Assembly: GCA_030998015.1 (NCBI GenBank) | Contig: JARWMV010000163.1 | Location: 1 to 31,726, forward strand | DNA: 31,726 bases | Direction of reading: 5' to 3' | From: Ceratorhiza oryzae-sativae | Taxonomy: Eukaryota; Basidiomycota; Agaricomycetes; Cantharellales; Ceratobasidiaceae | Shown here: in pieces, positions 16,579-24,944 of the stretch | How the letters are laid out: each line of letters begins with the position of its first letter | How positions within the stretch are numbered: position 1 is the first letter of the stretch | The notes under the pieces: generated by a model | Told to the model about the DNA's origin: nothing | Databases searched by the model: none | What the model saw: the letters and a program-made list of their open reading frames with translations, nothing else | Translations under genes and position numbers: made by a program

Positions 16579-16747
16579 ATTCAAAACTATCCCGGAGTTT
16601 CTCCGCTCTGTTGTGGGAAAGCGGGATAGGAACGATAATAGCGTCAATCGGCGCTTGAGGCGTGGAAGAAGGCATGCCAGGCAAATCATCATGCCATCAA
16701 AGTTGCCCGCAAAGGGGGTTTTTTTTTAGAAAAACCGGAATTTTATT
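16579..16747. other. Intergenic stretch between direct repeats
   Basis: Purine-rich, no recognisable gene. Poly-T at about 16719-16727. Confidence 0.45.
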
Positions 16748-16772
16748 TCCCCTGCGGCCCTAGCTCCGCTCC

Positions 16773-16994
16773 CCGCCGGCGTTAGAGGGAATCCTCAGAT
16801 GAGGTAGCCTTGACCATGAGTCTCATGGTCCAGGCTACCTCCCATAAAGATTCCCTCGTAGAAAATGACGACCGTTCGTCATTTTCAGCCGGCGGCTAAA
16901 TATCGATATTATGCCGCGCACTAGCAATCGCAAACGGTTGCGATTGCTCACGTTGGTTGGTGGGACAAGTCCCACCAGCAACTAACGCGCGCGG
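16773..16994 (+). repeat. DCE copy 17 (222 bp)
   Basis: Flanked by CTCCGCTCC and GGAGCGGG, an outer stem around the whole element. Confidence 0.97.
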
Positions 16995-17054
16995 GGAGCG
17001 GGCCGGGCCTGCGGTCAATGAAAAGCTACCCTAACCCTGTCGAAGAGTATTCAC

Positions 17055-17146
17055 CCTCAAGCTTCGGAGCCGTCTGTGTACGGCTTAAGCCGCACACAGA
17101 CGTCTCCTCTACAAGCGTGAAATTGTTGCACGTACGTGCAACAACC
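17055..17146. repeat. F element, copy 3
   Basis: GTGTACGGCTTAAGCCGCAC hairpin and TTGCACGTACGTGCAA palindrome. Confidence 0.85.
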
Positions 17147-17194
17147 TAGGGGACGGGTCAGGAAAAATAGGGGTCTTATTCAAATTCTCGAAGT

Positions 17195-17266
17195 GGTGTT
17201 ATAGCATAGTGGTCATGCGGAGTACTGTTAATACTTTTAACAGAGGTTCAATTCCTCTTAACGCCT
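17195..17266 (+). tRNA. trnN: tRNA-Asn (GTT)
   Basis: A complete 72-nt cloverleaf. The acceptor GGTGTTA pairs with TAACGCC over seven pairs with one G-T, the D stem is GCAT/ATGC, and the anticodon stem GAGTA/TACTT encloses loop CTGTTAA with anticodon GTT. The T arm is AGAGG-TTCAATT-CCTCT and the discriminator base is T. CCA is not encoded. It delivers Asn in mitochondrial translation. It is the only structural gene between cob and nad6 that is not an endonuclease. Confidence 0.93.
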
Positions 17267-17629
17267 TTGGGTTTGCTCGTAGGAGCCTGGGGCCTGCTCC
17301 ACGCTCCGGCCCCTGGCTCACCTCGAGCACAAGCACAACCACCATGGCAGCGCTTTAACCCGCCATGGCGTGTTAAAACATGTCCTGAATGAGAAGGCTT
17401 GGCATGTATTAACTTCTTGAAGTTAATGCGTATGTGCGTGCCAAGAGGGAGTCGTCATACACTGTGTATCCTTTGGATACCAGTGTATGGCATTGCGAGG
17501 TATCCTTCCACGCAAGATTTATAAAATCTTGCTGGACAGGATTAATTAATCCGGTCCAGCAATTGCATTCCAGCAATTGCATGGAAGGATACCTCGGAAT
17601 CATGGCCTCCAGCGCGAAATTCTTATAAA
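17267..17629. other. Palindrome-rich spacer after trnN
   Basis: CTCGTAGGAGCCTGGGGCC/GGCCCCTGGCTCACCTCGAG arms, CCATGGCAGCG...CGCCATGG, then a nested set at 17483-17605 in which a J-type hairpin lies inside GAGGTATCCTTCCA/TGGAAGGATACCTC. No gene. Confidence 0.6.
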
Positions 17630-18130
17630 AGAAGAGTATAAGAAATCTTATCCTCTTAAAATTTTCAACCATACTCCACTGACTAACCCATTTTGATGGC
17701 GCGATTCTTTTGCGCTGTGGATTCCGAGGTACCCGGATTAATTAATCCGGGATACCTCGCAATCAGGAGGATTCCGACTAAAGTAGGCGTTTCGACTGTG
17801 TTTGGCTAAAGCTCTATGCAGAGCGAATTAACCTGCACTTCTGACAAGTATATAGTTCAGGAATTATCAGAATGGCCCTAGGTTTCGTCTTATGGTGAAG
17901 GGCTGTGTTTTATTTCTACTCCGTGGTTGTGCTTTAACCAGGTTCCCGTGGTTTGGTGAAATACCAATAAATCCGATTTAAGCCTATTCTGGGTGGGATT
18001 TTCCTGGACTGTATTTATAGTATAAACACGCGAAACCACAGTTCTTCATTCATAGAGGATGTGATTATATTAATCTTTAATATGATATACCTTTAAAATG
18101 TCAGTCTTATAAATATTTTTGATTAAAACC
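17630..18130 (+). promoter_or_regulatory. Conserved leader of the HEG3/HEG4 module
   Basis: The longest version of the leader. It shares CCATACTCCACTGACTA, TTTTGATGGCGCGATTC, GACTAAAGTAGGCGTTTC, GGCCCTAGGTTTCGTCTTAT, CATTCATAGAGGATGTGATT and TATGATATACCTTTAAAATG with the HEG1 and HEG2 leaders. A K-type hairpin (GAGGTACCCGGATTAATTAA...) sits at about 17729-17760. AAGTATATAGTTC near 17850 resembles a group I S segment, but I find no matching R. Confidence 0.65.
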
Positions 18131-19103
18131 ATGAAAAGAAATAGCATGACTCAAGCAGAACGATTACAGTTCTCTTTACCTCAAAATCTGAAAGACATTC
18201 TTGTCGGGCTTATCCTCGGGGACTCTCTTCGAATATTCCCTTTTTTAATTCTAATAACAACTTTTGTATTTTATTGTGCTACGAAATTATTATTCTATAT
18301 CGATTATACTCAATTAATTGAGTCTGATATAAATTTGTATAGTCAACTATTCCTTTCTTCTTTAGTGCCTGTTAAAACCAAACGGCTAACAAAAAAGGAA
18401 AGAGAGGAATTTGTTATACCTGAAAATTTACGAGAAATCACTATAGACCCCCCAAACTGATGCAGCTACGCTGCATTGTTTGGGGGGGCTATAGCCCCCC
18501 AAAATACGCGGTCCCTACGGGCCAGCGTATTGGGGGTCTATAGGGTTATTATTAGGAGATTTGTCTGCACAGAAACAAACCATTAAAGGAAATGCTTATT
18601 TTAGATTTGAACAAGGAATAGTTCATAAAGATTACCTTTACCATTTGTACGAACTATTTCAAACTTATTGTTCAAGTGCCCCAAAAATAACTAATCGTCT
18701 TCCTGACAGTAGAACAGGAAATGTATATTCTCGTGTTTCTTTTTTCACTTATTGCTTACCCTGTTTTACCGAGCTATATAATTTATTTTACATATCAGGT
18801 AAAAAGGTAGTTCCAAGCATTATAGAGGACTTGTTAACACCTTTGTCTTTAAGCTATTGGATAGCAGATGATGGTAGCTGGAATAAACCTGGCAAATATA
18901 CCGTATTATGTACGGATTCTTTCACATTAGAAGAAGTTGAACTTTTAATTGAAGTTTTAAATAACAAATTTAACTTAAAATGCTACAAATGTAGACAAGG
19001 AACTTCTTACAGAATAATAATTCCTTCTTATTCAATTCCTGTTTTACGAAATTTGTTGGCGGCGCACATGGCTCCTATGATGCGACATAAAATAGGTTTA
19101 TAG
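18131..19103 (+). pseudogene. HEG3: LAGLIDADG_2 endonuclease nested in HEG4, broken by one D element
   Basis: Translation from ATG 18131 first gives the HEG4 N-terminus ending GLILGD (to 18223), then runs in frame into SLRIFPFLILITTF, a hydrophobic stretch like that of HEG2. Next come LFLSSLVPVK and ITIGLLLGDLSAQKQ. PF03161 blocks follow: FRFEQGIVHKDYLYHLYELF, LPCFTELYNLFYISGKKVVP, LLTPLSLSYW, ADDGSW, FTLEEVELLIEVLNNKF and RIIIPSYSIPVLRNLL, ending MMRHKIGL with TAG. The sole disruption is a D element at 18447-18537, which puts the rest out of frame. Removing it with one CTATAG gives a complete ORF. This is the best preserved HEG of the window together with HEG4. HEG3 lacks its own start. Confidence 0.85.
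18447..18537 (+). mobile_element. D element in HEG3, TSD CTATAG
   Basis: ACCCCCC...GGGGGT flanked by CTATAG at 18441-18446 and 18538-18543. Excision restores EITIGLLLGDLS at the LAGLIDADG motif. Confidence 0.92.
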
Positions 19104-19148
19104 TTTTATATATTATTATTATTAACAACAAACCCCTCCTTATTTTCC

Positions 19149-19240
19149 CCAAGGAGTCGATATCCTGGCCTGTTTCAACTCGAAGAGTTGAAGCAGGCCT
19201 CGATCCTGGCCTCTCGAAGAGTTGAAGCAGGCCACGGTAG
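19149..19240. repeat. Hairpin-rich spacer between HEG3 stop and HEG4 resumption
   Basis: CCTGGCCTGTTTCAACTC/GAGTTGAAGCAGG, then a partial direct repeat of the same (ATCCTGGCC...GAGTTGAAGCAGGCC). Confidence 0.8.
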
Positions 19241-19866
19241 ATGTGCATTCGTAAACGAAAAGCAAGTGTGAATGCAAGATTGCAATTTGAACAAAGTATT
19301 TTACATGAGGATTACTTGCTCCACCTTTATGATTTGTTTAAAACTTATTGTTCTTCATTGCCCAAAACAACTAATCGACCGCCGCACAAAGTAACACGTA
19401 AAATATATACTAGAGTTACGTTTAATACCTTTTCCTTACCTTGCTTTAATGAACTCTATGATTTGTTCTATCCGAATGGGCAAAAAGTAGTTCCATTAAA
19501 CATAGGGGAGTTGCTTACTCCTTTGTCTTTAGTTTACTGGCTTTGTGACGATGGTAGTTTTAATAAAAAAGACCGGGCATTGGTGCTAAGTACTCAAAGT
19601 TTCACTATTGCTGAGGTAGAACTTCTAGTTCAAGTTTTAACTGACAAATTCGGGTTAAAAAGCACAATTAATGCAAATAATGGTGGTTTTACAATCAGAA
19701 TTTCAGCCAAATCAACACCGGTTTTACAATCCTTATTGAAGGACCTTATGCCATCCATGATGCTATACAAAATCGGGCTATAAAATATAGTAATAATTTA
19801 GCCTGCCAAAATAAATACATCAGAAAATACCTCTAAGGCCGACACAGGCGTCAATTGCCACCGTCG

Positions 19867-19973
19867 ACCCCCCAAACTGATGCAGCTATGCTGCATTGTT
19901 TGGGGGGGTGATGGCACTCCCAATACGCTGGCCCGTAGGGCGTGCCTTACAGGCTTGGTAACGCATTGGGAGG
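19867..19973 (+). mobile_element. D element, intergenic, TSD CCGTCG
   Basis: ACCCCCC...GGGAGG flanked by CCGTCG at 19861-19866 and 19974-19979. Confidence 0.9.
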
Positions 19974-20091
19974 CCGTCGTGTTGGTATAACCGCGCCTAA
20001 ATTCATACCCCAATTTATCTGTCGGCGTAGCCGCCGGACCATAACCATGGTTCAGGCCCATGATCCGCCGCCGTATGGACTCTAGGGCTGC

Positions 20092-20313
20092 CCGCCGGCG
20101 TTAGAGGGAATCCTCAGATGAGGTAGCCTTGACCATGAGTCTCATGGTCCAGGCTACCTCCCATAAAGATTCCCTCGTAGAAAATGACGACCGTTCGTCA
20201 TTTTCAGCCGGCGGCTAAATATCGATATTATGCCGCGCACTAGCAATCGCAAACGGTTGCGATTGCTCACGTTGGTTGGTGGGACAAGTCCCACCAGCAA
20301 CTAACGCGCGCGG
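20092..20313 (+). repeat. DCE copy 18 (222 bp)
   Basis: Full long copy between HEG4 and an F element. Confidence 0.97.
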
Positions 20314-20759
20314 GCTGGCTGAAATTGTTGCACGTACGTGCAACAACTTCACGCTTGTAGAGGAGACGGCTCCGAAGCTTGAGTTAAATCATGCAAGCAT
20401 GATTATTTCCTCAAGCTGCCCTAGAGGGACAGGAGGCGGCGGAAGGGCCGGCGGACGATCGTGCAAGCACGATCCTCCGCCGGCCCTGTTAAATGAACCC
20501 TCGTCGAATCGGTTTAGTGCGTCCCTGCCGGACATCTTCGATGACCGAGCAGGGAACGTGCGGAGATTCCAGCGTACACCTGACCCGTTGGGGAATGGGG
20601 CACGAGGCCGGCCCTCTGGCGGTGAGCCTGCTCCCGTTAACCTAGATACCAGGGCCGACGATCTTAGAGAGAAAGAACGCCGATCGAGGCGAGTATGGAT
20701 CATATGGGGGTAACAACCGACCGAAGGTTGCGGACTATGACTGGTCCTTGCCCAAATTT
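20314..20759. other. Intergenic stretch with reversed F element
   Basis: A reversed F element (TTGCACGTACGTGCAA to CATGCAAGCATG) occupies about 20323-20420, followed by GGCCGGCGGACGATCGTGC/GCACGATCCTCCGCCGGCC. ORFs on both strands at 20276-20805 are GC-palindrome artefacts. Confidence 0.6.
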
Positions 20760-20837
20760 GTCTGGCCTCTATCTCGGTCAACATCGTTCCGTGGTTTGCT
20801 TCCATGCAAGATTTATAAAATCTTGCTGGACCTGTAT

Positions 20838-21059
20838 CCGCCGGCGTTAGAGGGAATCCTCAGATGAGGTAGCCTTGACCATGAGTCTCATGGTCCAGGC
20901 TACCTCCCATAAAGATTCCCTCGTAGAAAATGACGACCGTTCGTCATTTTCAGCCGGCGGCTAAATATCGATATTATGCCGCGCACTAGCAATCGCAAAC
21001 GGTTGCGATTGCTCACGTTGGTTGGTGGGACAAGTCCCACCAGCAACTAACGCGCGCGG
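20838..21059 (+). repeat. DCE copy 19 (222 bp)
   Basis: Pairs with copy 27 in the inverted arm. Confidence 0.97.
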
Positions 21060-21269
21060 GCCCCCGCTCTATCGGCTAAAATCTTAGGTGTAACCCAAGA
21101 TTTCAGCCGCCCTGCCTAGAGAACTGCGCTTTAGCGCACGTCTTGGCAGGGGTAATAAAGCGGAGGGTCAACGACCCGTGGGCATTGTTAACGAGGCCGC
21201 GTTCGCGGCGAGCCGCGCGCACGCCAGGGCCGCCTTGGCAAGCCAAGGCGTTCGCAGGCGTGCACGGGT
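21060..21269 (+). repeat. C element between two DCEs
   Basis: GCCCCCGCTC to GCACGGG, abutted on both sides by DCEs, so no TSD remains. Confidence 0.9.
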
Positions 21270-21270
21270 C

Positions 21271-21442
21271 CCGCCGGCGTTAGAGGGAATCCTAAAGATT
21301 CCCTCGTAGAAAATGACGACCGTTCGTCATTTTCAGCCGGCGGCTAAATATCGATATTATGCCGCGCACTAGCAATCGCAAACGGTTGCGATTGCTCACG
21401 TTGGTTGGTGGGACAAGTCCCACCAGCAACTAACGCGCGCGG
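21271..21442 (+). repeat. DCE copy 20
   Basis: Abuts the CACGGGT end of the C element. Pairs with copy 26. Confidence 0.97.
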
Positions 21443-21462
21443 ACGCTAAACCACGGTTCGAC

Positions 21463-21552
21463 TCAAGCTTCGGAGCCGTCTGTGTACGGCTTAAGCCGCA
21501 CACAGACGTCTCCTCTACAAGCGTGAAATTGTTGCACGTACGTGCAACAACT
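21463..21552. repeat. F element, copy in IR arm A
   Basis: AAGCTTCGGAGCCGTC through TTGCACGTACGTGCAA. Confidence 0.85.
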
Positions 21553-21585
21553 TCAGAGTAGTTGACACGAGATAGGGTAGGGGAA

Positions 21586-22057
21586 CTTAAGTTCTCCTTC
21601 TTCCCGTCTGCGGCCGTGTTCCTGGAACACGACCACAGACGCAGGTGACCCCCAAACTGCCATTTCTTGACAATTCCTTAGGAATTGTCAAGGAGCCTGA
21701 TTCCGAGCTGCATCAGTTTGGGGGGTCAATGGCGCCACAAGTCTTGTGGCGCGCATTGCAATCATTGGGGAGCAGCTGAAAGGGAAGAACCTGGGTACCC
21801 CGCTTAGGCCGCCCTTCGGGCGATCAAAGAGCGTTAGAAGTGAGGGCAAAAGTGCGGTAACGAAATTTGACCGAGCCCTTCGGGGCTGAAGTAAAAACGC
21901 TCTTACGGATAGTGGTATCCCTTCGGAGTTTTCCCCAAAGACCGCGCCTTTCTGAGCATCATGGTCAAAAATCATGCATGGCAACGGCCTCCCAATGCGT
22001 TACCAAGCCTGTAAGGCACGCCCTACGGGCCAGCGTATTGGGAGTGCCATTACCCGG
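21586..22057. other. Intergenic palindrome mosaic
   Basis: Includes GTCTGCGGCCGTGTTCC/GGAACACGACCACAGAC, nested GACAATTCC/GGAATTGTC inside a D-type unit (about 21649-21765), a GGCCGCCCTTCGGGCGATC stem, and a D half at 21989-22050. No gene. Confidence 0.6.
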
Positions 22058-22210
22058 GGTGGTTTTGGGCCCTAGTGCCCCCCAAACATGTGCAGCTACG
22101 CTGCATTGTTTGGGGGGCATCCACCCCCCAAATGAAGCAATTACGGGGCCTCTAAAATAGCTTTGCTATTTTAAGTGGCCCCTAATTGCATCATTGGGGG
22201 TCTACGGGCA
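22058..22210 (+). repeat. 153-bp direct repeat, copy 2 of 3
   Basis: Follows the truncated end of another D unit (GTGCCATTACCC) directly. Confidence 0.92.
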
Positions 22211-22726
22211 CTCTTTGCCCAACTATCTGGGATCTTCTGGTAATAAAAAAAAATAACACCCAGAACCCTTGAACACATGTCCTGGGGCTCTGGATTGAAT
22301 TTTCCTTACCTTGCTAGGTACGCTGCTGAATCGGCGATCGTAAGCTCGTTTTCATTGTTGAGGTAACTCAACTTCTGAAAACGATCGGTTTGTATTACTC
22401 GGTTTCAGCTAGATCAAATAAAAACAAAAAAAACTTCTGGCTAGCTGGTGCAATAAAGTGTTCCATCAATACCCTAGTCAAATTGTGGTTAAGTTTCAAG
22501 GAAAACCTATCCTGTATAAAAATAAAATACTGGATTCAGCCTTTTTCGCCTCGACTGTGGGCGGCTTTAGCCGCCCACAGGCTCCGGCCCCTCCAAACAA
22601 TGCAGCGTAGCTGCACATGTTTGGGGGGCAGAAGTCTGCGGTCGTGTTCATGGAACAAGACCACAGACGAGGTAAAAACAAATATTTAGAAATGCGAAAG
22701 CATAGGCACAATTAAACAAAAAAAAA
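22211..22726. other. Region upstream of nad6
   Basis: Mostly AT-rich. ATTTTCCTTACCTTGCT near 22300 may be a scrap of a HEG LPCF block. A palindrome pair (GGGCGGCTTTAGCCGCCC and a D half) lies at 22555-22629. A poly-A tract immediately precedes the nad6 ATG. No promoter is certain. Confidence 0.5.
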
Positions 22727-23404
22727 ATGATAAACAACTTTTTATTAGACGTGTTAGCCGCTGGAGCTATCTTATCAGGTATTTTAGTTATTACTTCTAA
22801 AAACCCTGTAATTGCTGTACTTTTCTTAATTTCAGCTTTCTGCAACGCCGCAGGTTACCTAATCTTACTTGGAGTGGGCTTTGTAGGTATTTCATACATA
22901 ATAGTCTACATTGGAGCCATAGCTGTGCTTTTCCTATTTGTAATTATGATGATTAATATTAATTTATCTGACATACTGGACATTGGAAGTCAGTATACAA
23001 AAAACCTACCTTTGGCTTTAACTGTAGGTTTTCTATTTACATATGAGATTTTCACAGTAATTCCCGTGAACTTCGGTAAAGTTGCTATATTAAATCTGCC
23101 TTTGGAATTATTAACTTATTTAAATGGATTACTATACGGTTCAACCGTTCCTTCAATATCTGATGTAAATATTTCCCAAAATCCGTATACTTGGGACATT
23201 TCAAGTTTTAGTTTCCTACAAGTAGAATCATTGGGCCACGGACTGTACACCTATGGAGCCCCATTGTTCATTTTATGTAGTATAATACTATTGCTTTCGA
23301 TGTTGGCTCCTATTTCAGTTGTCCATTTAAAATCAAGTAATAACCAAAAAACTTATCAAACTTCTAACCCCTCCCAAACCAGAAACTCTATTTCATTTAA
23401 TTGA
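22727..23404 (+). CDS. nad6: NADH dehydrogenase subunit 6
   Basis: A 225-codon ORF from ATG to TGA. It encodes the ND6 membrane subunit of respiratory complex I, in the proton-pumping arm. Five hydrophobic helices lie at about residues 5-24, 27-48, 50-74, 87-106 and 180-203. Recognition blocks are SGILVITSKNPVIAVLFLIS, LLGVGFVGISYIIVYIGAIA and VLFLFVIMMININLSD, with LYTYGAPLF near the C-terminus. Length is normal for fungi. The last about 25 residues are polar and unlike usual ND6. The stop is TGA, which code 4 reads as Trp; the same frame then continues into an endonuclease. Confidence 0.96.
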   Translation: MINNFLLDVLAAGAILSGILVITSKNPVIAVLFLISAFCNAAGYLILLGVGFVGISYIIVYIGAIAVLFLFVIMMININLSDILDIGSQYTKNLPLALTVGFLFTYEIFTVIPVNFGKVAILNLPLELLTYLNGLLYGSTVPSISDVNISQNPYTWDISSFSFLQVESLGHGLYTYGAPLFILCSIILLLSMLAPISVVHLKSSNNQKTYQTSNPSQTRNSISFN

Positions 23405-23806
23405 ACAAGATCAGTTAAACATAATCTTGGGCTCAACTCCGGTAATAGAGCTTCTTACCATACATCTTCTTACTCGGGTAAATTAGATCCTTGGGCTGTT
23501 ACAGGTCTAGTGGATGCTGAGGGCTATTTTGGTTTCACTATTACAAAAAAAAGTGGGAGAAAACTAGGTTTCGAACTAAAACCCCAATTTTGTCTTCACA
23601 TGCATGCTAGAGAGTATGATCTACTTGTCAGTTTAAAAGAATTCTTTGGGGTAGGTACAGTCACTTTAAGAAGTAAAGACGCGTATTATGCTGTATATTC
23701 TAAAAGGGATCTCGAAATTATTGTTCAACATTTTAAACTATTCCCTTTATTGACCTCAAAAAGAAATAGTTTCTTTATATTTTTAATTGTTTTTGATATG
23801 TTCTGT

Positions 23807-23978
23807 CCGCCGGCGTTAGAGGGAATCCTAAAGATTCCCTCGTAGAAAATGACGACCGTTCGTCATTTTCAGCCGGCGGCTAAATATCGATATTATGCCG
23901 CGCACTAGCAATCGCAAACGGTTGCGATTGCTCACGTTGGTTGGTGGGACAAGTCCCACCAGCAACTAACGCGCGCGG
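23807..23978 (+). repeat. DCE copy 21
   Basis: Interrupts HEG-N between FDMFC and HLSVEG; about three expected codons are missing. Confidence 0.97.
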
Positions 23979-24016
23979 ACATCTTTCTGTGGAAGGTTTC
24001 ATGAGAGCTGTTTCAT

Positions 24017-24261
24017 ACCCCCGCTTAGGGTCAACCAGCATTGTATTTATATATAAATACATGCTGTTGACCCGTGGGTATGGATATCGAGGCCGCGTTC
24101 GCGGCGAGGTATTGCGAGGTACCCTGGAACTTTAAGTTCCAGGGTACCTCGGAATCAGACGCCGCGCGCACGCCAGGGCCGCCTTGGCTTACATTGACCT
24201 TAAGGTCAATATGAGCCAAGCTTGCTTGGCTTAAGCCAAGGCGTTCGCAGGCGTGCACGGG
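24017..24261 (+). mobile_element. C element (long form) in HEG-N, left TSD TCAT
   Basis: TCAT precedes at 24013-24016. The right copy is lost to DCE copy 22. Confidence 0.85.
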
Positions 24262-24263
24262 TC

Positions 24264-24435
24264 CCGCCGGCGTTAGAGGGAATCCTAAAGATTCCCTCGT
24301 AGAAAATGACGACCGTTCGTCATTTTCAGCCGGCGGCTAAATATCGATATTATGCCGCGCACTAGCAATCGCAAACGGTTGCGATTGCTCACGTTGGTTG
24401 GTGGGACAAGTCCCACCAGCAACTAACGCGCGCGG
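24264..24435 (+). repeat. DCE copy 22
   Basis: Abuts the CACGGGT end of the preceding C element. Confidence 0.97.
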
Positions 24436-24508
24436 AAACTATCTTAACAGACCATTAGAACCCGAGACATTAAACTCTATCACAGGGATTTACGGAAAAC
24501 TACCATTG

Positions 24509-24602
24509 ACCCCCCAAACTGATGCAGCTATGCTGCATTGTTTGGGGGGGTAATGGCCCTCCCAATACGTTGGCCTTACAGGCTTGGTAACGCATTGGGA
24601 GG
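24509..24602 (+). mobile_element. D element in HEG-N, near-TSD CCATTG/TCATTG
   Basis: ACCCCCC...GGGAGG with hexamers at 24503-24508 and 24603-24608 differing at one base. Excision restores GKLPLLILPP, matching the paralogue at 27535-27704. Confidence 0.85.
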
Positions 24603-24748
24603 TCATTGTTAATCTTACCGCCTGTTGTAAAGTATTCTAGTGTAACTATTCCAAGTCCTTGGTGGGTTATTGGGTTTATATCCGGACAATCTAAATAAAG
24701 GTTTGCCTGAAGAATTGAAAATAGCGTTCACAAATGTTGTCCCTGTAG

Positions 24749-24821
24749 ACCCCCAATGATTACATTATTGGGGGGCTACTGCCCCTCAAACAATGCAGCG
24801 TAGCTGCACATGTTTGGGGGT
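24749..24821 (-). mobile_element. D element in HEG relic, near-TSD CTGTAG/CAGTAG
   Basis: ACCCCCAATG...GGGGGT with hexamers at 24743-24748 and 24822-24827. Confidence 0.8.
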
Positions 24822-24857
24822 CAGTAGAGAGACCAGAGTATGGTTTCAACTGGTCCA

Positions 24858-24895
24858 GTTGCATGGTGGTCCAGTTGCATGGTGGTCCAGATGGA
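24858..24895 (+). repeat. 16-bp tandem repeat
   Basis: GGTCCAGTTGCATGGT units, two full and one partial, inside the HEG relic. Confidence 0.8.
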
Positions 24896-24944
24896 AATAT
24901 ACCTTATCCTATGTGGATCTCCGGGTTTGTTTCTGGAAAATGAT

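Larger units (their letters stand above)
16748..17173 (+). repeat. About 420-bp direct repeat, copy 2
   Basis: Partner of 16157-16578, carrying the 222-bp DCE and lacking the 12-bp tandem units. It ends 21 bases before trnN. Confidence 0.9.
18131..19783 (+). pseudogene. HEG4: LAGLIDADG_2 endonuclease split by HEG3
   Basis: The N-terminal part (18131-18223: MKRNSMTQAERLQFSLPQ to VGLILGD) is closest to the HEG1 N-terminus. The remainder resumes at 19241 with MCIRKRKASVNARLQFEQ, so joining GAC (18223) to ATG (19241) gives GLILGD-MCIRK in frame. Blocks: HLYDLFKTYC, TFSLPCFNELYDLFYPNG, LLTPLSLVYWLCDDGSF, FTIAEVELLVQVL, FTIRISAKSTPVLQSLL, MMLYKIGL with TAA at 19781-19783. The 1017-bp insert (a multiple of three) holds HEG3 and a short hairpin-rich spacer. 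The 3' part is free of palindromes and unbroken. Confidence 0.8.
20760..21585 (+). repeat. 826-bp inverted repeat, arm A
   Basis: Contains a J hairpin, DCE copies 19 and 20 with a C element between, and an F element. Arm B at 29447-30272 has the same length and the same internal order in reverse complement. Confidence 0.93.
23405..24690 (+). pseudogene. HEG-N: LAGLIDADG endonuclease in frame downstream of nad6, interrupted
   Basis: The nad6 frame continues without a stop after the TGA: SYSGKLDPWAVTGLVDAEG (23474-23530) carries the first LAGLIDADG motif, then LHMHAREYDLLVSLKEFFG, KRDLEIIVQHFKLFPLLT and SFFIFLIVFDM. After DCE copy 21 come HLSVEGFMRAVS, then NRPLEPETLNSITGIYGK, then LILPPVV and SPWWVIGFISG (second motif). 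There is no ATG before the first motif, so expression requires reading through TGA or splicing. Inserts are DCE 21, a C element, DCE 22 and a D element. It fuses abruptly to another HEG relic near 24690. Confidence 0.78.

Noticed and set aside
15928..16748. Possible rRNA or RNase P RNA in the GC-rich spacers
   Set aside because: I could not match any conserved rRNA or rnpB core; similar scraps recur at 31548-31608 as repeats. A covariance search would settle it.
20276..20805. 145- and 138-codon ORFs on opposite strands
   Set aside because: Both overlap each other in GC-rich palindromes and begin or end in DCE/F sequence; shadow ORFs.
23402..23404. Calling TGA a Trp codon outright
   Set aside because: No other in-frame TGA occurs in cob, nad6 or the intact HEG frames of this window, so code 4 use is plausible but not shown here.
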